Below are positions 24,718 through 33,311 of a stretch of DNA of 64,000 bases, piece by piece. This stretch comes from Neorhizobium galegae (GTDB lineage Bacteria > Pseudomonadota > Alphaproteobacteria > Rhizobiales > Rhizobiaceae). The stretch is from NCBI RefSeq assembly GCF_017877135.1, contig NZ_JAGIPH010000004.1, positions 124,001 through 188,000 of the forward strand, in the 5' to 3' direction. The stretch's first letter is position 1. Every line of letters begins with the position of its first letter. Made by a program: the position numbers and the translations under genes. Under the pieces are notes generated by a model. The model did not search any database. It worked only from the letters and a program-made list of their open reading frames with translations, and was not told the DNA's origin.

Positions 24718-26253
24718 ATGATGACAGACACCGTTTCACCCGTGATTTTGCTCAATGCCGCAGACGATGTGGTGGTGACCCGCCGCTCGCTGCAGCCGGG
24801 CACCGATTCGGGCTTCAATGGCATTGTCGCCGGCCAGTTGATCGGCCGCGGGCACAAGATGGCGATCCGCGCCATCGCCAGTGGTCAGGAGGTGCGCAAA
24901 TATGGCCAGATCATCGGTCTTGCGACGCAGGACATCGCGCCGGGAGATCATGTGCATCTGCATAACCTTGCCATGCTTCCGTCCGAGCACGAGCACCAGT
25001 TCAGCGTCGATATAGAGGAAAAGGGCATGCTGCCGCTTGCCGAACGGCGCACCTTCATGGGGTTTGACCGCGGCATCGGCGGTGCCGGCACGCGCAATTT
25101 CATCGGCATCATTTCGTCGGTCAACTGTTCGGCTACCGTCTCGCGATACATCGCCGATTACTTCAACCGCATGGGCGGGCTCGACGGCTTTGACAATATC
25201 GACGGCGTCGTGGCGCTGACGCATGGCACCGGCTGTGCGCTCAATAACAAGTCGGAAGGCTATCGCCTGCTCATCCGCACCATCCAGGGCTATGCCCGCC
25301 ATCCGAATTTCGGCGGCATCCTGATGATCGGGCTTGGCTGCGAAACCAACCAGATCGGCCCGATCCTCGAACACTACAAGATGGAGGAGGGCGACCGGCT
25401 GCGCACGATGACGATCCAGCAGCATGGCGGCACGCGCAAGACCATCGATGCGGCGATCGAGATCATCAAGGAGATGCTGCCGGTGGTGAATGCGGCACGC
25501 CGCACGCCACAACCACTGTCGAAGCTGAAGCTTGCGCTGGAATGCGGCGGCTCCGACGGCTATTCCGGCATTTCCGCCAATCCCGCCCTCGGTTATGCCT
25601 CGGACCTTCTGGTGCGTCACGGCGGCACCACGGTGCTTGCCGAAACGCCTGAAATCTATGGTGCCGAGCATCTGCTGACGCGGCGCGCCGTCACGCCGGC
25701 GGTTGCCGAAAAGCTTCTGCAGCGCATCGACTGGTGGCGCGATTATACCGCCCGCAATGGCGATGAACTCAACAACAACCCTTCGCATGGCAACAAGCTT
25801 GGCGGCCTGACGACCATTCTGGAAAAATCGCTCGGCGCCGTGGCCAAGGGCGGCTCCATGCCTTTGAAGGCCGTCTACGAGTTTGCAGAAGCGGTGACCG
25901 AACCCGGCTTTGTCTTCATGGATACGCCCGGTTATGATCCGGTGGCCGTGACGGGCCAAGTGGCGGGTGGCTGCAACGTCATCTGTTTCACCACCGGGCG
26001 CGGTTCGGTCTCCGGCTTCAAGCCGTCCCCCTGCATCAAGATCGCCACGAATACAGACATGTACGAGCACATGCGCGAAGACATGGATTTGAACTGCGGC
26101 GGCATCGTCACGGGTGACGAGACGATCGAGCAGTCCGGCGAGCGCATCTTCGAGCATATCATTGCCGTTGCCTCCGGCCAGAAGACCTTGAGCGAAATCT
26201 ATGACTACGGCGACAACGAATTCGTGCCGTGGCAGGTCGGCGCCGTGACCTGA
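24718..26253 (+). CDS. uxaA: Altronate dehydratase (UxaA), full-length fused form
   Basis: A 511-residue UxaA-family dehydratase with an N-terminal SAF domain (about residues 10-100) fused to the large catalytic domain. It converts D-altronate to 2-keto-3-deoxy-D-gluconate. Typical stretches include GCALNNKSEGYRLLIRT, MIGLGCETNQIGP and the C-terminal DLNCGGIVTGDETIE. GGAGGAGGAGAC precedes the ATG. It follows gntR and is divergent from the UxaB-like and LgoD-like genes that would make its substrate. Galactarate dehydratase belongs to the same family, but the pathway context favours altronate. Confidence 0.87.
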   Translation: MMTDTVSPVILLNAADDVVVTRRSLQPGTDSGFNGIVAGQLIGRGHKMAIRAIASGQEVRKYGQIIGLATQDIAPGDHVHLHNLAMLPSEHEHQFSVDIEEKGMLPLAERRTFMGFDRGIGGAGTRNFIGIISSVNCSATVSRYIADYFNRMGGLDGFDNIDGVVALTHGTGCALNNKSEGYRLLIRTIQGYARHPNFGGILMIGLGCETNQIGPILEHYKMEEGDRLRTMTIQQHGGTRKTIDAAIEIIKEMLPVVNAARRTPQPLSKLKLALECGGSDGYSGISANPALGYASDLLVRHGGTTVLAETPEIYGAEHLLTRRAVTPAVAEKLLQRIDWWRDYTARNGDELNNNPSHGNKLGGLTTILEKSLGAVAKGGSMPLKAVYEFAEAVTEPGFVFMDTPGYDPVAVTGQVAGGCNVICFTTGRGSVSGFKPSPCIKIATNTDMYEHMREDMDLNCGGIVTGDETIEQSGERIFEHIIAVASGQKTLSEIYDYGDNEFVPWQVGAVT

Positions 26254-26261
26254 TGATTTTG

Positions 26262-26290
26262 GCGGGTTTCCCGGATGTTCGGGGAACCGC
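26262..26290 (+). terminator. Hairpin after uxaA
   Basis: GGTTTCCCG pairs with CGGGGAACC with one T-G wobble, and GCGG with CCGC extends the stem past a single-base bulge. The loop is six bases. It starts eight bases after the uxaA stop on the same strand, so it is a likely transcription end, although no strong T-run follows. Confidence 0.4.
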
Positions 26291-26339
26291 TTCATCGCTG
26301 CCCCGTTAGCGCCTCATCGAAGCGACAGGGGTTGCGGCA

Positions 26340-26753
26340 ATGGCAGATGCAGACCCATTACACGGCGCGGCACGGCGCAGAACCGTTCTGGATGCCCACG
26401 CCATGCGCCGCCTCGTGCGCATGGCAAAGCTTGCCCGCCTCATGGATACGGCGCTGCGCGTGCCTGGCACCAATATCCGCTTCGGTGCCGATTCCATCAT
26501 GGGCCTGTTGCCTGTGGCGGGCGACGCGGCAGGCGCGGTGATCGGTCTCGTCATCGTCAACGAAGCGCGCCGGCTTGGCCTGCCGGCTTCAAAGCAGATG
26601 CAGATGCTTGCCAATATCGGCACCGATGCTGTCTTCGGCAGCCTGCCGCTGGTCGGTGACCTGTTCGACGTCTATTTCAAGCCGCACCGGCGCAATATCC
26701 AGATGATCCTCGATCATTTCGGACTGACGCACGAGGATCTTGCCCGCTACTGA
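26340..26753 (+). CDS. DUF4112 family membrane-associated protein of unknown function
   Basis: A 137-residue protein matching the DUF4112 pattern: a basic N-terminal helical region, then the paired glycine-rich hydrophobic segments GADSIMGLLPVAGDAAGAVIG and GTDAVFGSLPLVGDLFDVYFK, which are internal repeats of each other. The second half ends with HRRNIQMILDHFG. No catalytic motif is visible. The start follows AGGGG. It is probably monocistronic, since a hairpin ends the upstream gene and the exo locus converges from the other side. The function is unknown. Confidence 0.75.
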   Translation: MADADPLHGAARRRTVLDAHAMRRLVRMAKLARLMDTALRVPGTNIRFGADSIMGLLPVAGDAAGAVIGLVIVNEARRLGLPASKQMQMLANIGTDAVFGSLPLVGDLFDVYFKPHRRNIQMILDHFGLTHEDLARY

Positions 26754-26781
26754 ACCGGTCTGCCGTGCAACGGTCGAATGA

Positions 26782-27795
26782 TCAGTCGGCGGTGACCCGG
26801 CGCCCGGGCAGGCGAAAGACGATGCGGCGGTGCTTGATGAAGACATGGAGCGGCCGCTCGATCAGCTCGTAACAGGCGATGCCCACCAGCGTTCCGATCA
26901 CGGCGCCACTCCAGAGGATGAGCCATGTTGGCAGGCCGGCGGAAAGGCCAAGCTTCAGCACCACCGAGATTGCAAAGGTGTGCCAGAGATAGATCGAATA
27001 GGACGCGTCGCCGAGATAGGAAAGTCCCGGCAGTGTCGGCAGCATGTCGGCTTTTTCCAGCGCAAGCACACCCAGCACAAGGCAGATGGCGAGCGGCGCG
27101 CAGAGGAAGGTGTTGAACTCGGCCCGCAGCAGATAGATCGCCGTAAAGGAAAAGATTGCAACCGCAATCAGCATCAGCCCGGTGTCAGCGCGCGGCACGC
27201 GGCCGGACAGCCAGAGCCTTCCGATCACGGCACCGGCCAGAAACTCCAGAATGAGCGGCCGTGTATAGAAGAAAGCGGGGGTGCCGGGTGTCGTCACGGA
27301 AAAACCGACGACAGCCAGCGCGCCAAAAATGAGGCTGAGGGCCGCAAGGCGACGGCCGGGCGCCAGCATCAGCGAGACGGCGAAGGCGAGGTAGAAGAAC
27401 ATTTCGTAATTCAGCGTCCAGCCCTGGACGAGAACCGGCCAGAGCGCGCCGCCATTCGGCGAGGGGACGGGGAGGAAGAGGTAGGAGCCGATCAGATGTG
27501 GCGCATCGATCACGAGGTTCGGAAAGAGACCGGCAAATGCGCCGAAGACCATCACCGTCGTGGCAAGCCAGTAGCTCGGGGCGATGCGCAACAGGCGATC
27601 CTTGAGGAAGGCGCCGGGCGTCTGGTTCCGGTTCTGGCTGATGACGATCATGATGAAGCCGCTGACGACAAAGAAGACATCGACACCGGCAGCGCCGATG
27701 GCGAAATTCTCCTCCAAGCGTTCGGCGGCGTGGAACAGGACCACGGCAAGCGCTGCGATCGCCCGGAGATACTGAATGCCGTAGAGCGTCTTCAT
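26782..27795 (-). CDS. exoZ: Exopolysaccharide acyltransferase ExoZ (acyltransferase 3 family)
   Basis: A 337-residue polytopic membrane acyltransferase. The N-terminal motif is YLRAIAALAVVLFHAAERL, with the conserved His near residue 22, followed by about ten membrane helices. ExoZ adds the acetyl group to succinoglycan subunits in S. meliloti, and the gene order exoZ-exoQ-exoF-exoY is the same here. The ATG at 27795 starts directly with the family's first helix; upstream in-frame sequence is not protein-like. It is the last gene of its operon. Confidence 0.85.
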   Translation of the reverse strand: MKTLYGIQYLRAIAALAVVLFHAAERLEENFAIGAAGVDVFFVVSGFIMIVISQNRNQTPGAFLKDRLLRIAPSYWLATTVMVFGAFAGLFPNLVIDAPHLIGSYLFLPVPSPNGGALWPVLVQGWTLNYEMFFYLAFAVSLMLAPGRRLAALSLIFGALAVVGFSVTTPGTPAFFYTRPLILEFLAGAVIGRLWLSGRVPRADTGLMLIAVAIFSFTAIYLLRAEFNTFLCAPLAICLVLGVLALEKADMLPTLPGLSYLGDASYSIYLWHTFAISVVLKLGLSAGLPTWLILWSGAVIGTLVGIACYELIERPLHVFIKHRRIVFRLPGRRVTAD

Positions 27796-27832
27796 GGTGT
27801 GATCCCGTCCGGCCGTTCGGCGCTGAATTGCC

Positions 27833-29104
27833 TCATGCAAGACGCGCCCGCCGCTCGGGTAAAAGGCGTGCACGTTCGAAGGCAGGTGAGGGGACCCGCG
27901 AGCCAAGCGACAACCGCGCGACGGCGAAGTAAAACAGGAAGGAGCCGACATGGTAGGGGTGCATGATGTCGATCTCCACGAAGGAGCGCACCAGAAGCAG
28001 CGCCAAAAGCCCGAAGAGCACCATAGAATCGAGGTTGCGGCCATCATGCAGCACCCGCTTCAGATGGCCGAAGAAACCGGCAAGCAGCGTCAGCGCCAGA
28101 AGCGCGGTTCCCACCACGCCGGTTTCCACCATGGTCTCGATATAGGTGTTGTGGAAGTGGAAGCCGCTGCGCGAGCCGATGTAGAATTCCTCCCACAGGC
28201 GTTCCGCCTCCGGAAATCCCTGCACCCAGTAACCCTGGTAGCCGAGCCCGATCAACGGAGACTGGCGCGCCGCCTCGATGCCCTGCTGCCACAGATAGGT
28301 GCGTCCCGTCAGCGTTGAATCCTTACCGAAAATTCCAAGGACCGCATCCATGGCGCCCATGGTGAGGGCGGCGTTGACGCCGATGACCGCAAGGATGATG
28401 CCGCTGGCAAAGACGATCTTGCGGGTGGTCGGCGCCAGAAGCAGGAGAACCTGCAGCCCGCTGCAGGCGGCAATGATGACAAGCGTCGTCAGAACCGACG
28501 TGGCCGATTGCGAGGCAAGGAGGCAGTAGGCCGACAAGAGCGCCGTGCCGGCACAGGCGGCCAGCCAGAGCCGGCGCATGCCCATCAGCATGATGCCCGC
28601 ATAGGCAAAGTAGAGCCCGAGAGAGGCATAGAAACCGAGCTGGTTCTTCGAGGCAAAGGCACCGACAAAGCTGTAGGTGCCGTCCAGAGGATCAAAGTGG
28701 TAAACACCGAACAGCATCGAATAGCCCAGCACCACGGCGCAGCCGGCAATGACGCCGCGCACGAGCGTCGCGACGCTGAGGGTGCGCATGGCAATCAGCG
28801 CGCAGATGATGTGGGTGAGGTACTGGATTGCGGTGCGAAGCGACACGCCCGGTGCCGGCGACCAGAAGACCGACAGAAAGCAGAAACCGGCAAAGCCGAA
28901 GATCCAGAACGAGCGCATCGGGTTTCCAAGCACCCGCTTGTAATCCAGCATCACCAGCGGCAGCCAGACGGCGTAATAGCCAAGGATCGAGACCTGACCG
29001 AACCGGCTCGAATAGGCAAAGACGAACAGCGACAGCATGACTGCCGCCGTGCCGTACAGCGCGTTTTCTTCCGGATTGATCAGGACGGCCTTGGCTATCT
29101 TCAT
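27833..29104 (-). CDS. exoQ: Exopolysaccharide polymerase ExoQ (Wzy/O-antigen ligase family)
   Basis: A 423-residue integral membrane protein with about 11-12 hydrophobic helices. The large periplasmic loop typical of Wzy/WaaL proteins holds IGLGYQGYWVQGFPEAERLWEEF and GFHFHNTYIETMVETG. ExoQ joins octasaccharide repeats into high-molecular-weight succinoglycan. It starts five bases after the exoF stop with only a weak ribosome binding site, so it probably depends on translational coupling. Confidence 0.87.
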   Translation of the reverse strand: MKIAKAVLINPEENALYGTAAVMLSLFVFAYSSRFGQVSILGYYAVWLPLVMLDYKRVLGNPMRSFWIFGFAGFCFLSVFWSPAPGVSLRTAIQYLTHIICALIAMRTLSVATLVRGVIAGCAVVLGYSMLFGVYHFDPLDGTYSFVGAFASKNQLGFYASLGLYFAYAGIMLMGMRRLWLAACAGTALLSAYCLLASQSATSVLTTLVIIAACSGLQVLLLLAPTTRKIVFASGIILAVIGVNAALTMGAMDAVLGIFGKDSTLTGRTYLWQQGIEAARQSPLIGLGYQGYWVQGFPEAERLWEEFYIGSRSGFHFHNTYIETMVETGVVGTALLALTLLAGFFGHLKRVLHDGRNLDSMVLFGLLALLLVRSFVEIDIMHPYHVGSFLFYFAVARLSLGSRVPSPAFERARLLPERRARLA

Positions 29105-29109
29105 GGGCG

Positions 29110-30375
29110 TTACTGCATCAGGAGTTCGGAGGTGACCTTGATCACGTCGCCGGGCTGAAGCTTCATCGTTTCGTCGGCGGCGATTTCCTTGGCGCCTGTT
29201 CCGTTATCGCGCACGATCGAGTAGCGGATGCTGGCGGACTTGCCGTGCGGGTCAAATTTCAGGGCTTCGGCGGACTGCGCCAGCGATTCGGCCACCAATT
29301 GCTGACTTGTGCCGATCTGCAGGTTCAGCTTTTCCAGTTCCGCCTCGGTGTCCTGCATCTCCTTGGCGCGCTGCGCTTCCCAGTCGTTGCGCAGGTTGAT
29401 CTCGTCCTGGTTTGCCTGGCTGATCTGCTGCTTGGCCCGCAGCGAATTGGTGTCGATATCGAGAAGGGCGGACTGAACCTCGGCTGCCCGCTCCTCGCTC
29501 GAAATCATGCGGGAGCTGAGCGCCAGACCCTGGTCGCTGAGGCGGCTGATCTTTTCGCGATCCTTCTCGACGATGTCGAGCTGGCGAGTCTGTGTCTCGG
29601 TCTTGCGCTGCAGGGATTCCACTTCGCTCTGCAGCAGCGCCTTGAGATCGGCCAGCGCCTTCAGCTGCAATTCATAGCGGTCGCGGCGCTGCTTCATCAA
29701 GGCGGTTTCGCTGCGGATCAGCTCGGACGCATTGGCGACCTTCTGCAGTTCCGCAGGCACCTTGATCTCGGGGGCGCCGGACATTTCCGCTTCCAGCCGG
29801 GCATGACGGGCGATGAGGCGGGCGCGCTGGCCATCATAGACGGCGAGATCGCCCTTGGCATTGATGAAATCACGGGCAAAGCGCTGGCCGCTGTCGGAAC
29901 GGCGCAGGCCGCCGGCAAGGCTTACGGCTTTCAAAACCGTAATATTGGGCGAAAACGGATATTGCCCTGGCGTCTGGACGTCACCGGCGAGGAACACCGG
30001 ACGGAATTCAGCGACTTCCACCGATGCGGAGGGCAGGTTTCTAAGGGCGAACTGCTGCTGAAGCTTTGCGCCGATGTCTGTCGCCACTTCGGCCGGCGTG
30101 CGGCCTGCGGCATCAAGGTTGCCGATGAAGGGCAAGGAGAGGGTGCCCGACGCGCCGACGCTATAATCGCCGCTCAGCGCATCCCAGCTTTTGACGACGC
30201 CTTCGGCAGGCTGCCATTCCGCAACACGAATGCGCAGCCTGTCCATCACGCCGAGTTTGTAGGTCTGGTCATCTGCCATGGCTGCGTCGGCCATGATCAG
30301 CGTCATGCCGGCCATCAGGCAGGCGATGATGCGTCTGGAGCCGCTCTTTTGAGTCGCGCTTGCTTTTGCCAGCAT
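29110..30375 (-). CDS. exoF: ExoF, polysaccharide export/biosynthesis protein
   Basis: A 421-residue secreted protein. A signal sequence covers about residues 1-35, then a Poly_export (Wza-like) domain begins YKLGVMDRLRIRVAEW, followed by a SLBB domain around FLAGDVQTPGQYPF. A long coiled coil fills the middle, and a second beta-grasp-like segment near the C terminus reads MKLQPGDVIKV. In S. meliloti ExoF works with ExoY at the first step of succinoglycan synthesis. I preferred the ATG at 30375 over one at 30435: GGGAA lies upstream and the length fits the known protein (about 420). Confidence 0.86.
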   Translation of the reverse strand: MLAKASATQKSGSRRIIACLMAGMTLIMADAAMADDQTYKLGVMDRLRIRVAEWQPAEGVVKSWDALSGDYSVGASGTLSLPFIGNLDAAGRTPAEVATDIGAKLQQQFALRNLPSASVEVAEFRPVFLAGDVQTPGQYPFSPNITVLKAVSLAGGLRRSDSGQRFARDFINAKGDLAVYDGQRARLIARHARLEAEMSGAPEIKVPAELQKVANASELIRSETALMKQRRDRYELQLKALADLKALLQSEVESLQRKTETQTRQLDIVEKDREKISRLSDQGLALSSRMISSEERAAEVQSALLDIDTNSLRAKQQISQANQDEINLRNDWEAQRAKEMQDTEAELEKLNLQIGTSQQLVAESLAQSAEALKFDPHGKSASIRYSIVRDNGTGAKEIAADETMKLQPGDVIKVTSELLMQ

Positions 30376-30460
30376 TGAATATTCCCGGTTGAGGGCGGAC
30401 AAGGACGTCGAACTTTCGTCGACGCCATCCGCCATTCATAAGAGCTTGAGGTGGGATAAG

Positions 30461-30488
30461 GACCGCGCGCCTCAAGACATGCGCGGTC
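30461..30488 (-). terminator. Intercistronic hairpin between exoY and exoF
   Basis: A perfect 8-bp inverted repeat, GACCGCGC with GCGCGGTC, with a 12-base loop. It starts 18 bases after the exoY stop. The 131-base exoY-exoF gap is unusually wide for this operon, so the hairpin may separate exoY expression from exoFQZ. Confidence 0.4.
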
Positions 30489-30506
30489 GAACTGTACCGA
30501 TTGAGA

Positions 30507-31187
30507 TCAGTAGCTTCCGCGCGACATGCAGACGGCGGGAATGGTCTTCAGGATGATCGACATATCGCGCATCAGGGACCAGTTCTGGACATAGTGCGTA
30601 TCGAAGGCGATACGGCTTTCATAGGAGACGTCGTTGCGGCCGCTGATCTGCCACAGACCGGTGAGGCCGGGGCGCGTGCGCAGATAATAGACAGCGAAAT
30701 TGTCGTAAAGCGTCAGTTCCTCGTCCACCACAGGGCGGGGGCCGACAATGCTCATTTCGCCGCGAATGACGTTGAACAGCTGCGGCAGTTCGTCGAGGCT
30801 CAGCTTGCGCAGGACCGAGCCGACAGCCGTGACGCGCGGATCATCCTTCAGCTTGCGGGTTGCCCGCCATTCGTCGGCAGCCTCCGGGTTGTTGTGCAGG
30901 TGCTTGCGCAACACTTCGTCCCCGTTCATCACCATGGTGCGGAACTTGAGGCATTTGAAGCTGCGTCCGTTATGGCCGACGCGGCTGTGGCCGTAGAAAA
31001 TGCGGCCGCCGTCGGTGAACTTGACCAGGGCCATGATCATCAGGAAGAGCGGACTGAACACGACCAGGGCGATCATCGCCGTGGTGATATCAAAAGCGCG
31101 TTTGGCAACACCGCCTGTGGGAAAGGCGAAGTGCAGGTCGTCGGGTGCGGTAAGCGGCGAAATTGCCGATCGTGTCGCGGACTTCAT
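30507..31187 (-). CDS. exoY: ExoY, undecaprenyl-phosphate galactose-1-phosphate transferase
   Basis: A 226-residue initiating sugar-phosphate transferase of the WbaP/ExoY family. It places galactose-1-phosphate on undecaprenyl phosphate, the first step of the succinoglycan octasaccharide. One membrane helix is near residues 32-52. The conserved cytosolic motifs are KCLKFRTMVMNGDEVL, LRKLSLDELPQLFNVIRGEMSIVGPRPV and RPGLTGLWQISGRNDVSY. The start MKSATRS matches the known S. meliloti start, so I rejected an upstream in-frame ATG. ExoX, divergent from it, is expected to inhibit it. Confidence 0.95.
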   Translation of the reverse strand: MKSATRSAISPLTAPDDLHFAFPTGGVAKRAFDITTAMIALVVFSPLFLMIMALVKFTDGGRIFYGHSRVGHNGRSFKCLKFRTMVMNGDEVLRKHLHNNPEAADEWRATRKLKDDPRVTAVGSVLRKLSLDELPQLFNVIRGEMSIVGPRPVVDEELTLYDNFAVYYLRTRPGLTGLWQISGRNDVSYESRIAFDTHYVQNWSLMRDMSIILKTIPAVCMSRGSY

Positions 31188-31858
31188 AGAGAGGAACTCC
31201 ATTGGTGGTGCGAGTGGTCGGTGCCCTTGCGGCCCATCATGTGCCGGCGGATGGGACAATAATTGTGTGTTTGGAATTTGTTTCCAGTTATTTTTTTATG
31301 GCGACCGCCCGAGCTTGTGCCATTTTGGGTTATGAAGTGTCTCGTTATGAGGCGATACTTTCCGAGATCGAAATGCAGTTTTTGCTGAAATTCAAGATAT
31401 ATTGTCTCTTTTTGGTCTGGAATAGTCTTGTGGGTCGCGCCACTGCGCGCTGTGGCAGGTTGCACAGGGATAAACTTGCCGACCACTCCGATATCATTGC
31501 TTGAAACTGACGATTTTGCCCAATAAATAACTGTCATTCACTCATTTTTGTGCGCCGCAATGTTTATGTTGCATCGCAATGAGGCGATCGCAGCGCAGCA
31601 TTTCTCTGTAACAAATTTTGATCAAAAACCGCGCCTCAACCGATTGAAAAGGTCGTATCGGACAGCGGCGGCGGTTTAATGCGGCCGAAATCGGGCATAA
31701 GCTGCAAGCGGCCTTCCATGAGTTCATTACGAAATATTCATGAAGGGTGGCCACAGGAATGTGATAGCGTTTTGTCGGCATTTTGCGATAAGGCGGGTGG
31801 GCAAAGAGCAAAGCCGAGGCGGTGACGACGCAGGGCCAAGTGCCGGGAGGTTTCGACC
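31188..31858. other. 671-base divergent intergenic region between exoY and exoX
   Basis: No credible gene is visible. The segment is clearly richer in A and T than its surroundings, especially 31255-31420 and 31540-31740. A direct repeat of GTTATGA lies at 31329-31335 and 31344-31350. The region must hold the promoters of exoYFQZ and exoX. In S. meliloti the exo promoters are controlled by MucR, which prefers AT-rich DNA, and indirectly by ExoR/ChvI. I could not identify those sites with confidence. Confidence 0.6.
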
Positions 31859-32146
31859 ATGTATGGACCACGTGTCATTGCCAGCATGTCGATCGTGCTT
31901 GTGGTGTTTGCCGTCGCTACCTACTTCCTCCAGGGCTCGGCCGTTGCAACTTTCTGGCAAACAATTCTTTGCGCCATTCTGCTGCAGACCGGTTACTTCC
32001 TCTGCGTCCTGTTTCTTGTCTCGCGCGAACGGGCCGCACGGGCCCGCAAGGCCGCGGAGAGCGGCAGTGTCTCGCGCAGCAGCGACGGTGCAATCTCCGG
32101 CGAGATCCGCCCATCCACCTCGCATCTGAAGGTCAGCGACCACTAG
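31859..32146 (+). CDS. exoX: ExoX, small inner-membrane inhibitor of exopolysaccharide synthesis
   Basis: A 95-residue protein with two hydrophobic helices (about residues 6-23 and 28-52) and a polar serine-rich tail. Size, topology and position next to exoY match ExoX of S. meliloti and PsiA of R. leguminosarum, which lower exopolysaccharide production post-translationally through ExoY. GGGAGG lies eight bases before the ATG. It is divergent from exoY and co-directional with exoU 98 bases downstream. Confidence 0.82.
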   Translation: MYGPRVIASMSIVLVVFAVATYFLQGSAVATFWQTILCAILLQTGYFLCVLFLVSRERAARARKAAESGSVSRSSDGAISGEIRPSTSHLKVSDH

Positions 32147-32244
32147 GAACCACCTCCACGGCTGCAATTTTGCTGCAGGTGCTTCCATATTCTGGCAAAT
32201 ATCCTAGGTTCGTGTTCGAGCGATCGACCGAAACGGAGACTGCC

Positions 32245-33261
32245 ATGACCGTCAATGCCCCTGAAAAGGTGTGCGTCATCATCGCGGCCAAGGATGCCGC
32301 TGATACGATTTCAAAGGCCATCGCCTCGGCCCTCAGGGAGGAGGCCGTCGGCGAAGTGGTGGTGGTGGATGATGGCTCGTCGGATGGAACGGACGCTGCG
32401 GCACTGGCTGCCGACGATGGCAGTGGCCGTCTGGTCGTTGCGCGTTTTGAAAAGAACCGCGGCCCATCCGCGGCCCGCAACCACGCCATCGACATCTCGA
32501 CATCGCCGCTGATTGCCATTCTGGATGCGGATGATTTCTTCTTTCCCGGGCGGTTTGCCGCCATGCAGGCGGAAAGCGGCTGGGATCTCATTGCCGACAA
32601 TATCGGCTTCATTCACCATGACCCGGCGCTTGCTATCGAGCCCGAGCGTTTCCAGGCGCGAACACGCCAGTTGTCGCTCATCGATTTTGTCGAGGGCAAC
32701 ATTTCCAAGCGCGGCGTCCGGCGCGGCGAGATCGGCTTCCTGAAGCCGGTCATCCGGCGCGCCTTCATGCTGGCCCATGGCCTGCGCTACGACGAGGATC
32801 TGCGGCTTGGCGAGGATTACGATCTTTACCTGCGAGCGCTCGCCCACGGCGCCCGCTACAAGGTGATCGACCATTGCGGCTATGGTGCCGTGGTGCGGGC
32901 AAATTCGCTAAGCGGTGCACACCGCACCGATGACCTGCGCCGGCTCTACGAGGCCGAGCGCAGGCTTCGCCAGACGCCCGGTCTCCTGAAGCCCGAAGAG
33001 GCGCGAATGGTTGAGCGCCATGAGCGTCATATCAAGGCGCGCTATGACCTTCGCCATATCCTCGACGTGAAGGCGCGAGAGGGCAAGGGGGCGGCCATCC
33101 GGCATCTGCTCTCGCATCCGGCCTCTGCGCCGGCGGTGTTGTCCGGCGTTCTTGCCGACAAGTGGGAGGCGCATGCCGGCAAGGGACGGCAGAGCCAGCC
33201 GCCGGTGCCGGCGGGCAAGCTGCGCTATCTTCTCCCGGGCGTGCCTGTCGCCCAGCGCTGA
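32245..33261 (+). CDS. exoU: ExoU glucosyltransferase (GT2)
   Basis: A 338-residue family 2 glycosyltransferase. The nucleotide-binding start is VCVIIAAKDAADTISKAI, with VVVVDDGSSDGT and the metal-binding AILDADDFF following. In S. meliloti ExoU adds the sixth sugar of the succinoglycan repeat by a beta-1,6 linkage. The ATG at 32245 follows CGGAGACTGCC. It is convergent with exoV. Confidence 0.87.
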   Translation: MTVNAPEKVCVIIAAKDAADTISKAIASALREEAVGEVVVVDDGSSDGTDAAALAADDGSGRLVVARFEKNRGPSAARNHAIDISTSPLIAILDADDFFFPGRFAAMQAESGWDLIADNIGFIHHDPALAIEPERFQARTRQLSLIDFVEGNISKRGVRRGEIGFLKPVIRRAFMLAHGLRYDEDLRLGEDYDLYLRALAHGARYKVIDHCGYGAVVRANSLSGAHRTDDLRRLYEAERRLRQTPGLLKPEEARMVERHERHIKARYDLRHILDVKAREGKGAAIRHLLSHPASAPAVLSGVLADKWEAHAGKGRQSQPPVPAGKLRYLLPGVPVAQR

Positions 33262-33269
33262 GGCGGTAA

Positions 33270-33299
33270 GGCCACGCTGCCGGTGAGGGCAGGGTGGCC
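33270..33299. terminator. Hairpin between convergent exoU and exoV
   Basis: GGCCAC pairs with GTGGCC, and inside it, past one G-G mismatch, CTGCC pairs with GGCAG, around a six-base loop. It occupies most of the 50-base space between the two convergent stops. It can serve as a bidirectional transcription end, though no T-run is present on either side. Confidence 0.45.
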
Positions 33300-33311
33300 A
33301 TGATCCGTCAG

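Noticed and set aside
24736..26295. A 519-residue minus-strand open frame opposite uxaA
   Set aside because: Antisense to a full-length altronate dehydratase; low-complexity composition and no motif.
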